DNA from: Hippopus hippopus
Lineage: Eukaryota > Mollusca > Bivalvia > Cardiida > Cardiidae
Assembly (NCBI GenBank): GCA_946811185.2
Contig: OX328106.1
Coordinates: 49,860,311 to 49,924,310, forward strand
Length of the DNA stretch: 64,000 nucleotides
Direction: 5' to 3'
Shown: positions 42,801-57,800 of the stretch, piece by piece
How the letters are laid out: each line of letters opens with the position of its first letter
Position numbering within the stretch: the stretch's first letter is position 1
Notes under the pieces: model-generated
Databases searched by the model: none
The model's input: only the letters and a program-made list of their open reading frames with translations
What the model was told of the DNA's origin: nothing
Made by a program: the position numbers and the translations under genes

Positions 42801-45800
42801 ATGAGTGAGGAAAGTGGTCTCCTACATGCAAAACAAGAGCAAGACATGCAGATGGTTTTCAGTGAAAATTATACGTCAGAAAAGGGGCATAACTGTGTAA
42901 AAATACTTTGTTGGTTACCTGCTCTTGTCATATTGGTTCCCCTTTTCATAGGCAATATTACAAAAGATTTAAGTTTTTGAAAATATCAACACTTATGCGC
43001 AACGGCTCAGATGATGACGCCAGAGCTATGACAATACCTCAACATTTTCTTTGAAAATAGCTGAGCCTATAAAACTTGTCTGAAAGGAGTATAAAGAGTA
43101 CAGATCATTTCAGTCAACTTTTTTGACATTAAACAACAATTCTGCAACTTTCATTCCTTACTTTCCTACCATATTGACAAATGTTGCTTGAAATCAAAAA
43201 CTCATCTGGCTTACCTTGTCCATTAGATGAGGACTGAGGTACTGTTGGCCTGTCACCTGTTGTCCCATTGTTGTCTTGCTCACCTTGAAAAAAAATTGAT
43301 ACATCTTGCAGACATCTCAAAGACTTGTTGTTGTCTAGCAGCACACCACCTTTGAACACCATGGCAAAAGTAGAAATGTCTTGTAGTCGGCAGTTTACCC
43401 TTTTGCCACAGTAAATTCAGACAGTAAATTCATACTGACAAGCCTTACTTTAAAGCCATGCTTTCAGATTAGTTCGCCATAAGTGTTTGTTTTAGGTTTA
43501 TTAGTTAACTCTTACAGCGCCGAAAAAATCCTGGTGATATTTCAATTGAGATATAAGACCCATATAATTACAATCTCAGGTCACTCTTTTCCAGAAGACC
43601 CAACAGTGTTGATCAGAGATAATGACTGAATGTTTTGTGCAGTGTTGTCTTTATCTAAACAGGTCACAAGGGTAACTATAGTCATGAAAGGTGCTATAAG
43701 GGTTAACACATGTACTCGCACATACTGCTTGCCCCTATACCTCACAAACCAAAGTTTTAACAACCTTGAGGAAGACAGCTTTTCAAAACATTGAGGTAAA
43801 AGAAGAAAATGCTGGAAAGCAGCATTTTTCGCTTTTCCCCCCTTCAACAAATGAACTTCACTTTTTGAGCCACATTTATGTTGTTGAATTCTTTCGATTT
43901 GGACAAGTCTAAATATTTGTCATTTGGTAAAGAGTTGATTATTCTTTATCGCACATACAACATTTGATCTAACAGTTTTTTTTTTGGATATATTTCTGCC
44001 TAAATCTTTTGTACAAAACTAAAATTTATCGAGCAGAAAATGACAGCTATTGAAATGACCTAATTTATAAATCTTTCTTTCGTTCTTTAACACAAAATCC
44101 AAAGTTTAATGATACTGACAGAGAAGGCTTTTAAAATCATTACGGAGGAAAACAGAGTAACCAGCACTTTCTCCTTTTTCAAACTATATTTTCTACCAAT
44201 TCACAGACAAATCCAATCATTTGAGCATCATTTAATATGTTGTATGCAAATGCCCTCAAAGTACATGAGCTTAAATTATTGTCACATAGTAAAGACTTCA
44301 CCACCTTTCAAATTCAGTCCAGAAATGACAATTTATTTAACTATTTCTCAAAGTTTTATGTAGTGTCATGTGCTGCATACAGTGTCATAGCATATTCCTT
44401 TAAAAACAATGTGATAAATTGATAAAATGACTTATCATTACTATTTTGCTTTTTACCTATACGCTTTAAGTTTACTGTACAGACATTGTGAATTTTTGAA
44501 AGAGACTTTAATTTTTTTTAACCCACTACCACACAATCCAAAGATATAACGACCCTGAGAAAGATTGTTTTTGAAAACAATTTGAGAAAAGGAAACTTTA
44601 AACAACCCTAAAGAAAAAGCTTTTTAAAACATTGTTGGAAAAGATCAATAAGCTGCTAACCAGCATTTTCGCTTTTACTCACAATGTTTTCTACCTTTTC
44701 AAAGACATATATCATCTCTTGCAGACAACAAATTTGTTATCTGCAAATGCTTTCAATTAGGAAAAGTCTAAAATTTTGCTGTTTGGAAAAGACTTAATCT
44801 GACAGCTTTTCACCCCAAAGAAAGTACATGTAAATTCTGAATCACACACTAATACCACACATTAATACCAACCTGTACTGCAAAAAAGCTTGGCTGTCAG
44901 TGCTGGACACCGATCACGAACGATAGACTTCACATACATCAGTGACTCTTCTACCTTAGAGAGATCTTCATCCTCCCCACAGACACTCAAACTACATTCT
45001 ACAGCAAACATTGTGTTCTCTACTTTCCTGAAATGAAGCCAGAGTTAACAGTAAATGAACAATAACTGCTCTTGATGAAATTTTTCAACTTCCAGCAAAC
45101 CACTTTCGCTCTATACCAACTGACAAAATTTTAGACTGGTCAAACTTTGCAGACAACAGATCAAATATTGCTCATATGTTGAGATTTGTCTCTAATAGGA
45201 TAGAAAACATTGTGGAAAAAGGAGAAAATTCTGGTTAACAGCATTTTCTCCTTTTACCCCAATGTTTTTAAAAGCCTTTTTCTGCAGTTGTTAAAAAAAC
45301 TTGGAATTGTTTTGATAAAGGGCTTAAACAGTATGGTAAAAAAAAGGAAACCACTCTTGCCACAATGTTTTTAAATGTATTCACATATCAAACCTTAATG
45401 TAATGATAATCCATCTGGTACAAGAATCTTTGAAAGTCATCTACTGCAAATCTGTTTTGGCAAGTAACAAGTAAATATGAAAAATTGAGAAAACATACAA
45501 ATTTCTGATATTTTGTCAATCCTGCAACAAAATATTCCATCTCGGTACTCATTGAAATTATTTCAAAATTTTATAAGTGACTTTAGAATAAGAACAGCAA
45601 GCACTTCTCAAAGAGCTCTTGATATTATTCATACCCTGCTTGACCTTTACTTAATCCCAACAAGCCTTTTCAGTCTAGATATGAGACCCAAATAATTGCA
45701 GTTTCATTGTTTCTTTTGTCTACAATGCTTGTGCTAATCAGACCAAGTAGATCAAAGATTAGACAGCACTTTTTCTTCAATGTTATCTTGATTAACACTG

Positions 45801-48800
45801 CCCCCAAAGGCAACTATAGTTGTGAATGATGTTTAACTTTTTACAGAATGACAAATTCTAAACTGGTCCAACTTGAAAAGACAACGTATCAAATTTAGCT
45901 GCAATGATGGTAATTGTCTGTGAAAGTGTAGAAAACCTTGAGTGAAAAGGAGAAAATGCTGGTAACCAGCATTTTGTCCTTTTCACACAAAGTTTTCAAA
46001 AGGCTATTTCCTTTGGATTGTTAAAACTCAGGATTGCTTGGTTAAGGATTAAAGGGCTAATACCAAATTTCACAACTACCTCTCTATCTTTTTCCATCCA
46101 TTATTCCGTAAGCTGTTTAATGCAGGGAAGCTGGTATTTTCATAGAAATTGGTTACTTTGCTTATAAGACTACATAGACATTTTCAGTTGGTTAGAAACT
46201 CTAATATATTAAAAATCAGAAACTGATTTTGCAAAAAGAAAAGAACACAGAACTTACTGACAGAAGACTATGTCATCAAAACTGGCTACAGTAAAGTAGT
46301 AACCAAGGTTACCAATAATTTCCAGAGTTCCATTTACATCACATGATGGCAACAAACAAGCATAACTCAGTTTGTTACTATGACATTGAGCACTTCCTTT
46401 CTCTTGCAACCATGACAACAGGTTTGTTAGAGGGGCCTCAATTGTAGAGGGACACTTTGATGCACTTTGTTTCAGTACATCCATGAATGGGGGCAAGCTG
46501 CAATCAAAGATTGATCATTATCTCCTGATGGCAACTTTTTTCCTCTAGCAGCAGACTGCTTCTAGAAAACACTGTGGATACAGGAAAAAAAATTTCTATT
46601 TCACATTCTTCTTTTACCACAATGTCTCACAAGCATTCATGTATCAAACCTTAACTTTTTACACGGAGATAAAAATTCAAAGTTGGCAAAAGCATGTGGA
46701 CAACATATGAAATGTTTCTCAAAAATGATAATCATCTAAGAAAGAGTATAAAAGATTGTGGAAAAAAGAGAAAATGCTGGCTACCAGCATTTTCTCCATT
46801 TTCAACTACATGTATGTTTTTAAAAGCTTTTTGCTACAGTTCCAGGTTCATGCACTTATCCCCACTTTGTAAGAATGTTTTTGAAATTGTCAGCTGCATG
46901 TTCGTGTCATGAGTCAATAAGTTAAGCATTATCATAATCATACATTAAGCAGCCTATACATTTTATTGTCCTATATTTTATTGCTGCATACACATTTAAT
47001 CATTACAATATGATTTATGTCAAAATTTCACTTATCCCAAATCCAAGGACAACTTACATCTACAGCTGAACATGTGATATAGACTTTGAAAACTATAAGA
47101 TGTTTCTCTAGTAGTAATGTTTTCATAACACTATAAATGTTCATATAGTTGCTATTAGTCCTATGCTTGTAACCACTGGTTTCCAAATTTGTTATCTCTT
47201 AACCAAAAGATAATTTTTTTTAATCGTCCAAATTGAGAGGGTTTGCAGATGTATAAATAAATGTCATTTAACCCTTTACCAAACAATCCCAGATTTTCAT
47301 GGCCCTGAGAAAGAAGCCTTCTGAATACATTGTGGGAAAAGGAGAAAATGCTGGTAACCAGCATTTTCTACTTTTCCCACATTGTTTTCTTCTCTTTATG
47401 AGACAAATACTATCATTTGAGCTACAATAAATATGTCATCTGCAAATACTTTGAATTTGGACTAGTCTAAAATAATATCGTTTGGTAAAGAGTAAAACAT
47501 GAAATGTCTTTCAAAAGGTAGCAAATGTTACAGTGAAAGGAGAAAATGCTGGTAACTAGCATTTTCTTCTTTTCCCACAATGTTTTCAACAACCGTATTA
47601 CTGGGGGTCCTGAATACACAGGATTGTTAGGTAAAAAGTTAAACTCTCAGGCTCTTTATCACTAGTTTCATAAATTGTTAAAAAGTGTATTGAATTTTGA
47701 GCAATGCACAACACTGAAAAGGGAGGGGGATTGGAAAGAGTCTGCATACCTGCATATTAGAGTTTGTTCTGTCCATGGCAAATTGTCCAAACCTGCTGTA
47801 AGTACCACACTTATCATAGTTTCACGGGCAAGATATTTAACATTGCACACTTCTGTAGGTATTACATCTGGAATTTTTAACAATATGAGAGATAACTTTC
47901 ACACCATCATGTGTTTGTATTTTCTTTTTCTTGCGTAAAAGTTTAAATGATGTGAAAGTTAAAGTGAGCACTAGGCGTTGCTTTAGTTGATTTTGCAAAC
48001 ACTTTAGATCAAGATCAGAAGGCCAAAAAACATGCAATCTGATCTTTTATCAACAATGTTTCCACTATCAGACATACAGAAGCAACAATCTTTGGATTCA
48101 AAAACATCTGCAGATGACAAAATGAGGCTAATAATGCAAATTCTCTGAAAGGGTAATTAACACTGTGGGAAAGGTATGGCTAGAAGTATTTTGTCCTTCA
48201 CTCTTAACTCTTTGCCAAACGACAAAATTTTAGACCAGCCCAAATTTAAAGCAATTGCAGACAACAAAATTAAAGTGACTGAAAATTTGAAATTTGTTTT
48301 GGAAAGGGTAGAAAACATTGTGTGAAAAGGAGAAAATGCTGGTTACCAGCATTTTCTCCTTTTCCCACAATGTTTTCAAAAGGCTCCTTTCTCAGGGTCG
48401 TTAAAGGTCGGGATTGTGTGGTAAAGAAATAATGGAAACCTTTCATTCTAATGGTTATTACAACATGGCATAATATAGTAAAGAGTTAAGAAGACCTAAG
48501 TTCAATGAACCTCAAAGCATGTGTTACAAAATGCAACAGACTAGTAAAGACAAATCCAACTGCAGTAATCAAAGTAATGATGTACATGACATACAATCCT
48601 TCCGTTTTAAAAAAGATTGGACAAAAATGATATTGTTTCCCTATAATTTGTATAATAATTAACAAGTATATTTACCTGAACAATTTGCTGTAACTTCTTC
48701 TCCTCTAAAATAGAATCTTGCATCACAGGCATTGCAACCATCTTCACTAAAAACAGAAATTTTCAGGAATACATAAGTAAACAAACTGTAAGTGCAATTT

Positions 48801-51800
48801 TTTTTCATTTGTAACAACAGATTGTAAAGTTTACAGTGAACATCTTCCATGGTTGTTAAAACTCTGAATTGGGTGGTAGGGGGATAACCTTTCATTCATT
48901 ATGCAGCGAACCAGCTTTTTTCATGACCAATTCAAAATTTGATTCTACTTCAGAAATAATCTTCTTTCTATCGTCGTTTATCATTCAATAGACCACAGTT
49001 GTGAGTTATGAGGCACAATAAATAATCCACGAGGGCGATAGTCTGAGTGGGTTATTCACTGCGCCTCATAACTCACAACGTGGTTTATTGAACGATAAAC
49101 CACGATAGAAAGAAGATTATTTCGATTCTAACATGACCAACTCTTAATGAAAGGAAAACAAGTTCATACTTGGCGTAAAAACGCGGATGCAGATTATATT
49201 CCATGGAATAACTTACTGACTTTATTCAGAATGACGTCACTCTATATATAGAATGACATAGATTTTACCACGATTTCGTTGCGCTGTGTTTATAGAGCCG
49301 AATTCACCTGTCGTGTTAGAATTCTCATTGCATAACTGGTAGTCTGATAGATTTAGACAAAATGTCTTAGGAAATCAGTTGGCTGGACTTTGTCAATATA
49401 AATTACAAAAAATATATTGAATTGTTGGTGAGTCTGCCTTTATGTTGACTTGAAAATCACTTGAAAAACAAAGTGCAATGATGTATACCAAAGGTACCAA
49501 GTTAACCCTCTACCACATTATCTTGAGTTTTAATGAATCTGAGAAATGAGGAAATGGAGAAAATCCAGGTAACCTGCATTTTCGCCTTTTTTCTCAGAGT
49601 TTTCTGCTTTTTGAAAGACAAAATTCATGTTCTAAATAGCATTTATCATTTGGAAATGCTTCCAGTCTGGACAAGGCTAAAATTTTATCATCTAGAAAAG
49701 AAATAACAAATGCACTTACACACATGTTGCACCAGGGTATGCTGGACATGTTGAGACAGCACATACACTACCATTGCAGGCAGTGGTGGGCTCTACTTCA
49801 CAACTGATAGAGTAGTCATATCTTTCTGTCACTGACAATAGACAATGGATTGGATTTCAAATTGGAGATTATGGTTTAAACACACAAAAGTCTCAAAGAA
49901 TGATTACAAATGTGTATTTTCTGTCTGTCAAAATGATTGCAATTTCAATGCCATTTTGGAAAGAGCATCTAAACAATCCTCTGTTTCCACATCTGTTAGG
50001 AAGAAGGTTGGTGAAATAGGTTAGTAGGAATAGAAGAAAACTACAAGAAACCAGCATTTTCTCCTTTTTCTACTCTTTCAAAAGTTAAACATATCATCTG
50101 AGCATTATTCCGTCCCTTTCATTCTCAGTAGTATTTTGCTTCCTCAGCAGAATATCTCACCCTTCTAGTCATTGCTTGCCATAAAAAACTTCAACAGATC
50201 AATTCTTTGTTTTGTTTTTGACACAGATACTAACTTCCTGTTACATGGAGTGGTAGCACAAGTTTACTCATTAAAATTGTCTGTAATGGTAATAGATCTA
50301 ATATATATATAGAACCATGCTAGAAAGCAAACTTGAGAACAAAAGGGCTATTTACCAATGCTTTGAATTAGGTTGAGTATAAAACATTGTTGTTGAGTAC
50401 AGAGTTAATCCTCTTTCACACAATCATAAGTTCTAACAATGCTGAGAAAAATCTTTTGAAAACACTGTTGGAAAAGGAGAAAATGTTGGTAACCAGTGTT
50501 TTCTCCTTTTCCCAGACTGTTTTCTACCCTATCAAATACAAATGCCTTCATTTGAGCAACATTAAATAGTTGTCTTCGAAGGCTTTCAACTTGGACAAGT
50601 CTTCATCTTTGTCTTTTGGTGAAGAGTTAACCCTTTACAACACAATCCCAACTTTTAACGACCTTGACAGAGAAGGCTTTTAAAAACATCGTGGAAAAGG
50701 AGAAAATGCTGGTAAACAGCATTTTCTTCTTTTCCCACAAAGTTTTCTATACTATCAAAAACAAATATCACCATTTGAGCCACCTCTAATTTGTAGTCCA
50801 CAAATGCTTTCAATTTGGACAAGTCTAAATATTGTCATGTGGTATAGAGTTAAACAGCAAGTCATTTACTATGCTGTCTAATGTACATGTCCTTTTAATT
50901 TCTCTGAAAAGTAGCATTTTCAGACAAATCCAGCCTAATCTAAGATTTAGACTGTCCAGTACTTTATGAAGTAATTGCCCATTGAACTACCCTTGAAACT
51001 GAAATATTTCTTTATCGATATGAAAACATCCACAGCACAATAAGGGTCCCTTGTACTATTTGACCATGATGACACATTCTAGCTTAATGATCGCAATGAA
51101 GCCTTCAAACAAAACATTTGCACATTTTCTGGGAGGAAAATCTGGCACAGACAAAAATAAAAGTGAAGAATTAAGGGCAACAGAGACAAAAAATGTAGGG
51201 AGGAAAAAAAAAAAGATTTCTTACCTAAGGAACAAACATCCTTCTTGAAAGTTTCCAGGACGGTAAACATTTGATGCAATAGCATTTCATCTACAGCAGA
51301 AATGTGGGCAGAGTCTAAACATTTTTCTGCCTCCTGTAGGCTGGTACAGGCATTCCCATATACATCCTCCGCCTCTGATAGGATAGTTGTAATGTCTCCA
51401 AGAACTTGTAAACACTCAACTAGGTCATCAGTGGACCTGAATGAACCATAAATGCGTCAAATACATGTACTTTCTATCCTTACATATAATTATGATTATG
51501 TACACAGACATTATTATATAACTTTGTCAAAAAGCAATGTTTCTGAGGCATCTGTTTTTGAATGTTTTTCCTCTTCTTGTGGATGAGGACTGAGAAAAAA
51601 AAGCTAGTTAAACAAAGAAGTATACAGAAAACATCACTGGAAAATCTTGCAAAAAATCTTTAGTTATGATTATAATAAGTAATGGCTGTGAATTATGATG
51701 ACAACTTTCAAGTTTTGTTCAGTTCCCAGTGAAGAACTAAGCACAGACAGAGCCTAACATTTCCTAAATTAGTAGCAGTGTGGAAAGAGGTGAAATAATT

Positions 51801-54800
51801 ATGGTAACAATTTCTCATCAGTTCTCTATGAAGAACTAATTCTAAATAAGATAAGTTAGTACCTTTCCTATTTACCACTACCCTTTGTTTTTTCTCACAG
51901 TTTTCAAATTAACTTTTTCCATACCAGAGAGGACACCAGAAGCTTTTGTGGACAGTGAAAGAGTTAACCTGCAGCCAGACTCACCACCAATTCTATACAT
52001 TTTTTGTAAATCTTACTAAAGCAGGGTTCAAAACAGTGGTATTTTCTGCATGGCAAAAGTAATTTCTTTTTTGGGGACTTTTCTCTGTTTATTTCTTTAT
52101 GCAAGACTGTCACACATTGGGTCTAAATTCATGCTAGATCTAAAACAAAATTAGCCGGAATCCGGTAACTGCACATCCTAGAATAGACACTGGTGATAAT
52201 CTATTATACACTATTAGAGAACTTAAGCTCATTGTTACCAATTTCACATTTGTAATCAGCAAATGCTTTGAATTTAGAAGAATCTAAAATTTGCTGTTTC
52301 TGAAAGGGTTAAAATTTCTAACAGTTTTCATCACAGTAAAGAAATAAGAGAAACAACTTTAATGACAACTTACGAATTCTGCTCAGCTTCCAGTGGTTTA
52401 CCACAGATAATTGTATGTGTAAGAAGTACAAGAGTCAATTCAGCATCCACACATCCACTTGTATAGTTATGGATACATTGCAATGCCACAGGGTAATCTG
52501 GGTTACTGAAATTTTAATGACAACTTGGGTTACCCTTTGCAACACAGTAACTAGTTTTAACAACCCTGAGGAACAAGCCATTTGAAAACATTATGCGAAA
52601 ATAAGATAATGCTGGTAATGCTGGTAACCAGCATTTTCTCCTTTTTCCATGCTGTTTTCTTGCTTTGTCAAAGAAACCAACTTTTTTAACCAACACTTAA
52701 GCTGTTGTCTACAAATGTTTTCAGTAGGGACAAGTCTAAAATTTTGTTGCCTGGTATACGGTTAAAAAATTACTATCTCCAAACAAGTTCTTTCCTCTTG
52801 AAGCAAACAAATTCTTTCCTTTCAAAGCAGACAATGATTGAGTACACCAGAAAAACTTCTCCCTCTGCCACAATGTTTTCACACATGTTCACACACTGAA
52901 CTTTAATTCAAGTTGATTGGTCATATTCAACAATAATGCCTTCAAAGATATCTGCTTTACCCTTTTTTCAGAGGGTAACAACTAAAATGTTAAAAGTAAC
53001 TTAGCGTTAGTCTGTATAACCCTTTTCCACATAAATAGCAGTATGGTCTGACCCTACCAAGGACTGCTTGTCAAAGCAGTATCTGAAAAGGAGCAATTGC
53101 AAGGTTACCAACACTTTTTCCTTTTCCCACAATGTTTTCTATTCTTTAAAGGATAAATCCTATCATTTGAATGATGTTTTATTTGTAATCTTAAAATGCT
53201 TTTAATATGGATGGGCCTAAAATTCTGCTGTCAGGTAAAGGGTTATGTGCAGAGTAAAACAAAGCCGTCAAAATAATTTTAGACCACTGACCTACTACTA
53301 GACTACTCACCTTTCATCGCACACTGGGCTCTCCTCGTACAAAACTGAAGAGAAACACTCTACAATGGCCGTTGTAACTTCACACTGGTCCTCTGATTGA
53401 CTTTCGAAGTCTGAGCAGAACTTCTGTATGACATCACTTCCTGTCCTGTTGACATCACTTCCTGGTAGAGATGAATTCTGCATCATGTTATTAAGCATGT
53501 TTCGTAGAGGATTATTGTCTCTGAGGATGCTATTTCCATTATTTAATCTATCTGAAATCCTGTCTGTGATTCTATCCCTTATTCTATCGATGATTGTTTC
53601 ATTTCCTTCAGCGGAATCAGAGACAAGACTGCAGAAATCCGTTACCATTGATGACCCACAGAAAGGTTCTATTTCAGCATAAATGGTCTTAAATGCTCTG
53701 TTAACTTCTTCTGTGTTGTTACATTTTGCTCCTTCCTGCTCCTTTATGTAGAATGTGTACAGAGTGGTCTCAAAAAGACTTGAAAAAAAAAAAAAAAAAA
53801 TACACAAAATGAAGTATAGTTTACACATAGAGTACAGTATTGATACATGTACTTTGAAAATAAAAGGGCTGGGCATTTGAAGCTAATTTTCAATATACAT
53901 ATATTTGGTGAAACATATAACTTCCTAAACTTACATTGTGTACTTTTATGAAGGCAGAATTATTTTTTTGATTCTACTGCCTTTTAATGGGAATTATACC
54001 ACTGAAAACATTATCTTTAGAAGTGGATTGTGCAGACCTAAATCAGACCCAATGTATCAGGCTGAACTGAGTCTAGATGCACACTCTCCACAAATATACC
54101 TTAACTCTATACCAAACAACAAAATTATGCACATACCCAAATCCAAAGCATTTGCAGAAAACAAATTAAATGTGGCACAAAAGGTGGAAAACATTGTGGG
54201 AAAAGGAGAAAATACTGGTTACCAGCATTTTCTCCTTTTCCCATAATGTTTTCTAACCTATCAAAGACAAATTCCATCATTTGAGCCCTATCGAAATTGT
54301 CGTCTGCAAATGCTTTCAATTAAGACAAGTCTAAAAGTTTGTCGTTTGGTAAAAAGTTAACGTAATTAAAACTCAGGATTGGGGAAAAGTCACTTGAAAC
54401 TTCAGACTTGCATCTCAGTGATAAGATTTTTCATAATCAAATCAGTCTTCATACAACTGGCAATGATTTCTTTGGCAAAAGTGCAACCAAACTATACACT
54501 GCTATGCTATTTCCATGAGACATAAGTAAGTTAGCCAATATTTCAAACAAACTGGTATGAGTTTTTGAATACTTGAATAGTTTAGATTGTACTGAATACA
54601 TAATCATAATATTCCTATAAGGGGTCTTTATTACAGAGCATAAAAAAATTAACTCTTTACCAAACGACAAAATTTTAGACTTGTCCAATTTGAGGACTTT
54701 TGCAGATGAAAAATTAAAGGTGGCCCAAATGACAAAATTTGTCCTTGATAAGGTGGAAAACAATGTGGGCAAAAGATAAAATGCTGGTAACCAGCATCTT

Positions 54801-57800
54801 CTTTATTTCCCACAATGTTTTCAAAAGGCTTCTTCCTCAGGGTCATTAAAAGTCAAGATTGTGTGGTAAAGGTTAATGAACTTTACCAACACTTTTAACC
54901 CTTTACCACACGACAAAATTTTAGACAGGTCCAAATTGAAAGCATTTGCAGACAACAAAATAAATGTGACTGAAAAATTAAAATTTGTTTTGGGAAGGGT
55001 AGAAAACATTGTGGGAAAAGGAGAAAATGCTGGTTACCAGCATTTTCTCCTTTTCCCATGATGTTTTCAAAAGGCCTCTTTCTCAGGGTCGTTAAAACTC
55101 GGGATTGTGTGGTAAAGAGTTAAAGGCACAAGTGATGAATTCTGACATTTATAAAAATCAAAGTAGAATTCAAACTCAGAATTACCAGACAAAAGCTCAA
55201 AATTACTCAGTCTCTCTGGTAAAAAATTAAAAATTAACAAAATTCTCCTGTTTAATGTTAACCTGTTAAATTTGAGCTACTTAATCTTTGGAAACATTTT
55301 TAAATGAAAATGACATAAAGTTCAAACCTGCATGTCCTCTCCATGGAAACTGGAGTTTTTAAAGGATTACTGACAATGGCAGCCAAGGCCACTGCCTCTG
55401 AACTTCCACAGAATGCATCACCATATTTTTTTACACAGGCAGCTGCTGACAGCAAGTTCTTGATTTCCTCCCCTTTCTGATAAATGCTGTAATAAGCATC
55501 TCCATGACAACCTCTAGTGGTTTCCATCATGCATGCAGCAGCATGATACATGTCAGTGTAGCTAAAAATAATAGGCGTATCATTTCATGTACCTTTCACA
55601 AACTCCTTATCAAACCACAAAATTTTAGACTGATCTAAATTAAAAACATTTGCAGACAATAAATTAAATGTTGCATAAATGATATATGTATCATAAAGGA
55701 TAGAAAACATAGTAGGTATGGAGAGAATGCTGTCTCCTACTCCCCCAGTTTTTGCAAAAGCGTTATGAATCATCGAAGCATAGGATTGTTAGGTTAAGGT
55801 GAAAACATTGCCTCTAATGGACCAATTTTTCATCTAGTGGCAAACCTCCTTTTAAGTGAATTTATGGCTAATGGAAAAACTACCCATAAAGTAAAATTTC
55901 CCTTTTTTTCCACAATCTTTTGATGCTTTTTTTTTTTTGTTTATGTTTTAGACTTTATGTAATTTACTCTATCTTATAGGATGGTTTCTGCTGCAAATTC
56001 GTGTCATCAGATTAAAGACGTCAATGAACTAAAAAAGAGGTTCATTTGAAATTAACAAGTTCTGCAAAACTCTTTTGCATTTGCACTCTACCTGGCACTA
56101 TGGTATTTCAGACCTATTTTCAAACAAATTACACATAGTGCAACTGTTTTGAAGGAAAGGTAAAAAATCCTTATGTATAAATACACTGAAAAAAAAACCA
56201 CCTCTTTTTTGTACATTGTCTTCAACAACTGTCTTCCTGGTTCAAAAAAAAAAAATTTAAAAATTCATTTTTAATGTCCCTGCAGATGTGTATACTCACT
56301 GTTTATCCATATCACCATACAAACTGGATCTCAGTAAATCTTGGGCACATTTCACGGCTGACTGTTTGTCACAGTAACCTTCCTTAGGGCCTGAAATTTT
56401 TAGGAAAGTTATGTCAATCTATCAAAAACAAGAGCACAGCATGTGGGTGCCAACATTCAGCTGTATTTGCTTGATTTTCAGTGAAAATTCTTAGTCAAAA
56501 AAGGGGCAAAACTGTTTCAAAAATATTTTTATGGTTACCTGCCCCTGTTGAATAGGTTCTCCATTCAATAGGTAAAATCTAGTTCAAGTTTGAAGTAAAT
56601 ATCTTCAGTAATGACAGAGGTATTATAAAATGTCAAACTTTGTGTGTGATGATTCCAGAGTTATGACAATACCTTGATGATTTCCCCCAAAACAGCGCGC
56701 GAAGCTTATAAAAACCAATAAAACAAATGAGGAATTTTATAAGGAAATCCATCTATCTGATTTTTGGTTTGCAGCTCTGTAACAAGCATCTTTTACCAGC
56801 TGTGCCCCTTAAATGTATAATCCTCTACCATACACTGTTACTTCATTACCTTTTAAAACAGATTTGCAGTAGACAACTTGAAACATTTTTATAAAAAAAA
56901 ACACTTTATTTGGGTTTAAATACATGTATAAACAATGTGGAAAAAAAGAAGCTAATTTTGAACAATTTCTCTTTTCACTGCAATAGTTATGGAAGCTTTT
57001 GAAAATACGAACCCGTTTTCTTCAGTATTTCAATAAAAATAAATGAATAATAAAACAAAATACCCTGTCTTTTGTTACACATATGTCCTTTACAACAGTA
57101 ACATGCATGGTCACTATGACGACACTCTTCTTCACATGTGAGAACAGAGCTGCAACCCTTGGTAATGTTGCCTTCACCATATTTTGTTTGACACATCTGT
57201 TTAACAAGAAAACAAATGCACCTAAACTTGTTTTAAGCCATCACCCTGGACAATGAACAAAACTAACCTCTTACTGCAGGTGTCTGTATAACACAAACTT
57301 ACTTATACCGAAGACTAGGATTGGAAGCTTCAAATGATGGTTGATTCAAATAGGTGGTCAGTTGACACAAATGGCTAGGGATTGGGTTAACCCTTAACAT
57401 ACAATCCAGAGTTTCAACGACCCTAGGAAATAAGACTTTAGAAAACATTTTGGTAAAAGGAGAAAATGCTGATAGGCAGCATTTTCTCTTTTTCAAAAAA
57501 AATTTTCTTCCTTTTCAAGTCCCATTATTATGTTTCACAATATTGCATCTTAGTGACTTATTCTCCAAATGCAACATGTCTGTAGGTAGTAGAGAGTTAA
57601 ATGAAAAATAAATCAAAACATTGGTTCAAACAAACCTGTAAAGGCAAACAGGTCACAGGAGTTTGTCGATTACATTCTGCATTGGATTCCAGTGCATTAC
57701 AAGAATGACACACCTGCATACCTGAATAAAAGATGGTAAAACTTTTATTGTGATAACTAGAGTGATCCTTTAAATATTCAAAAGAAAAAAAATTTTTTTT

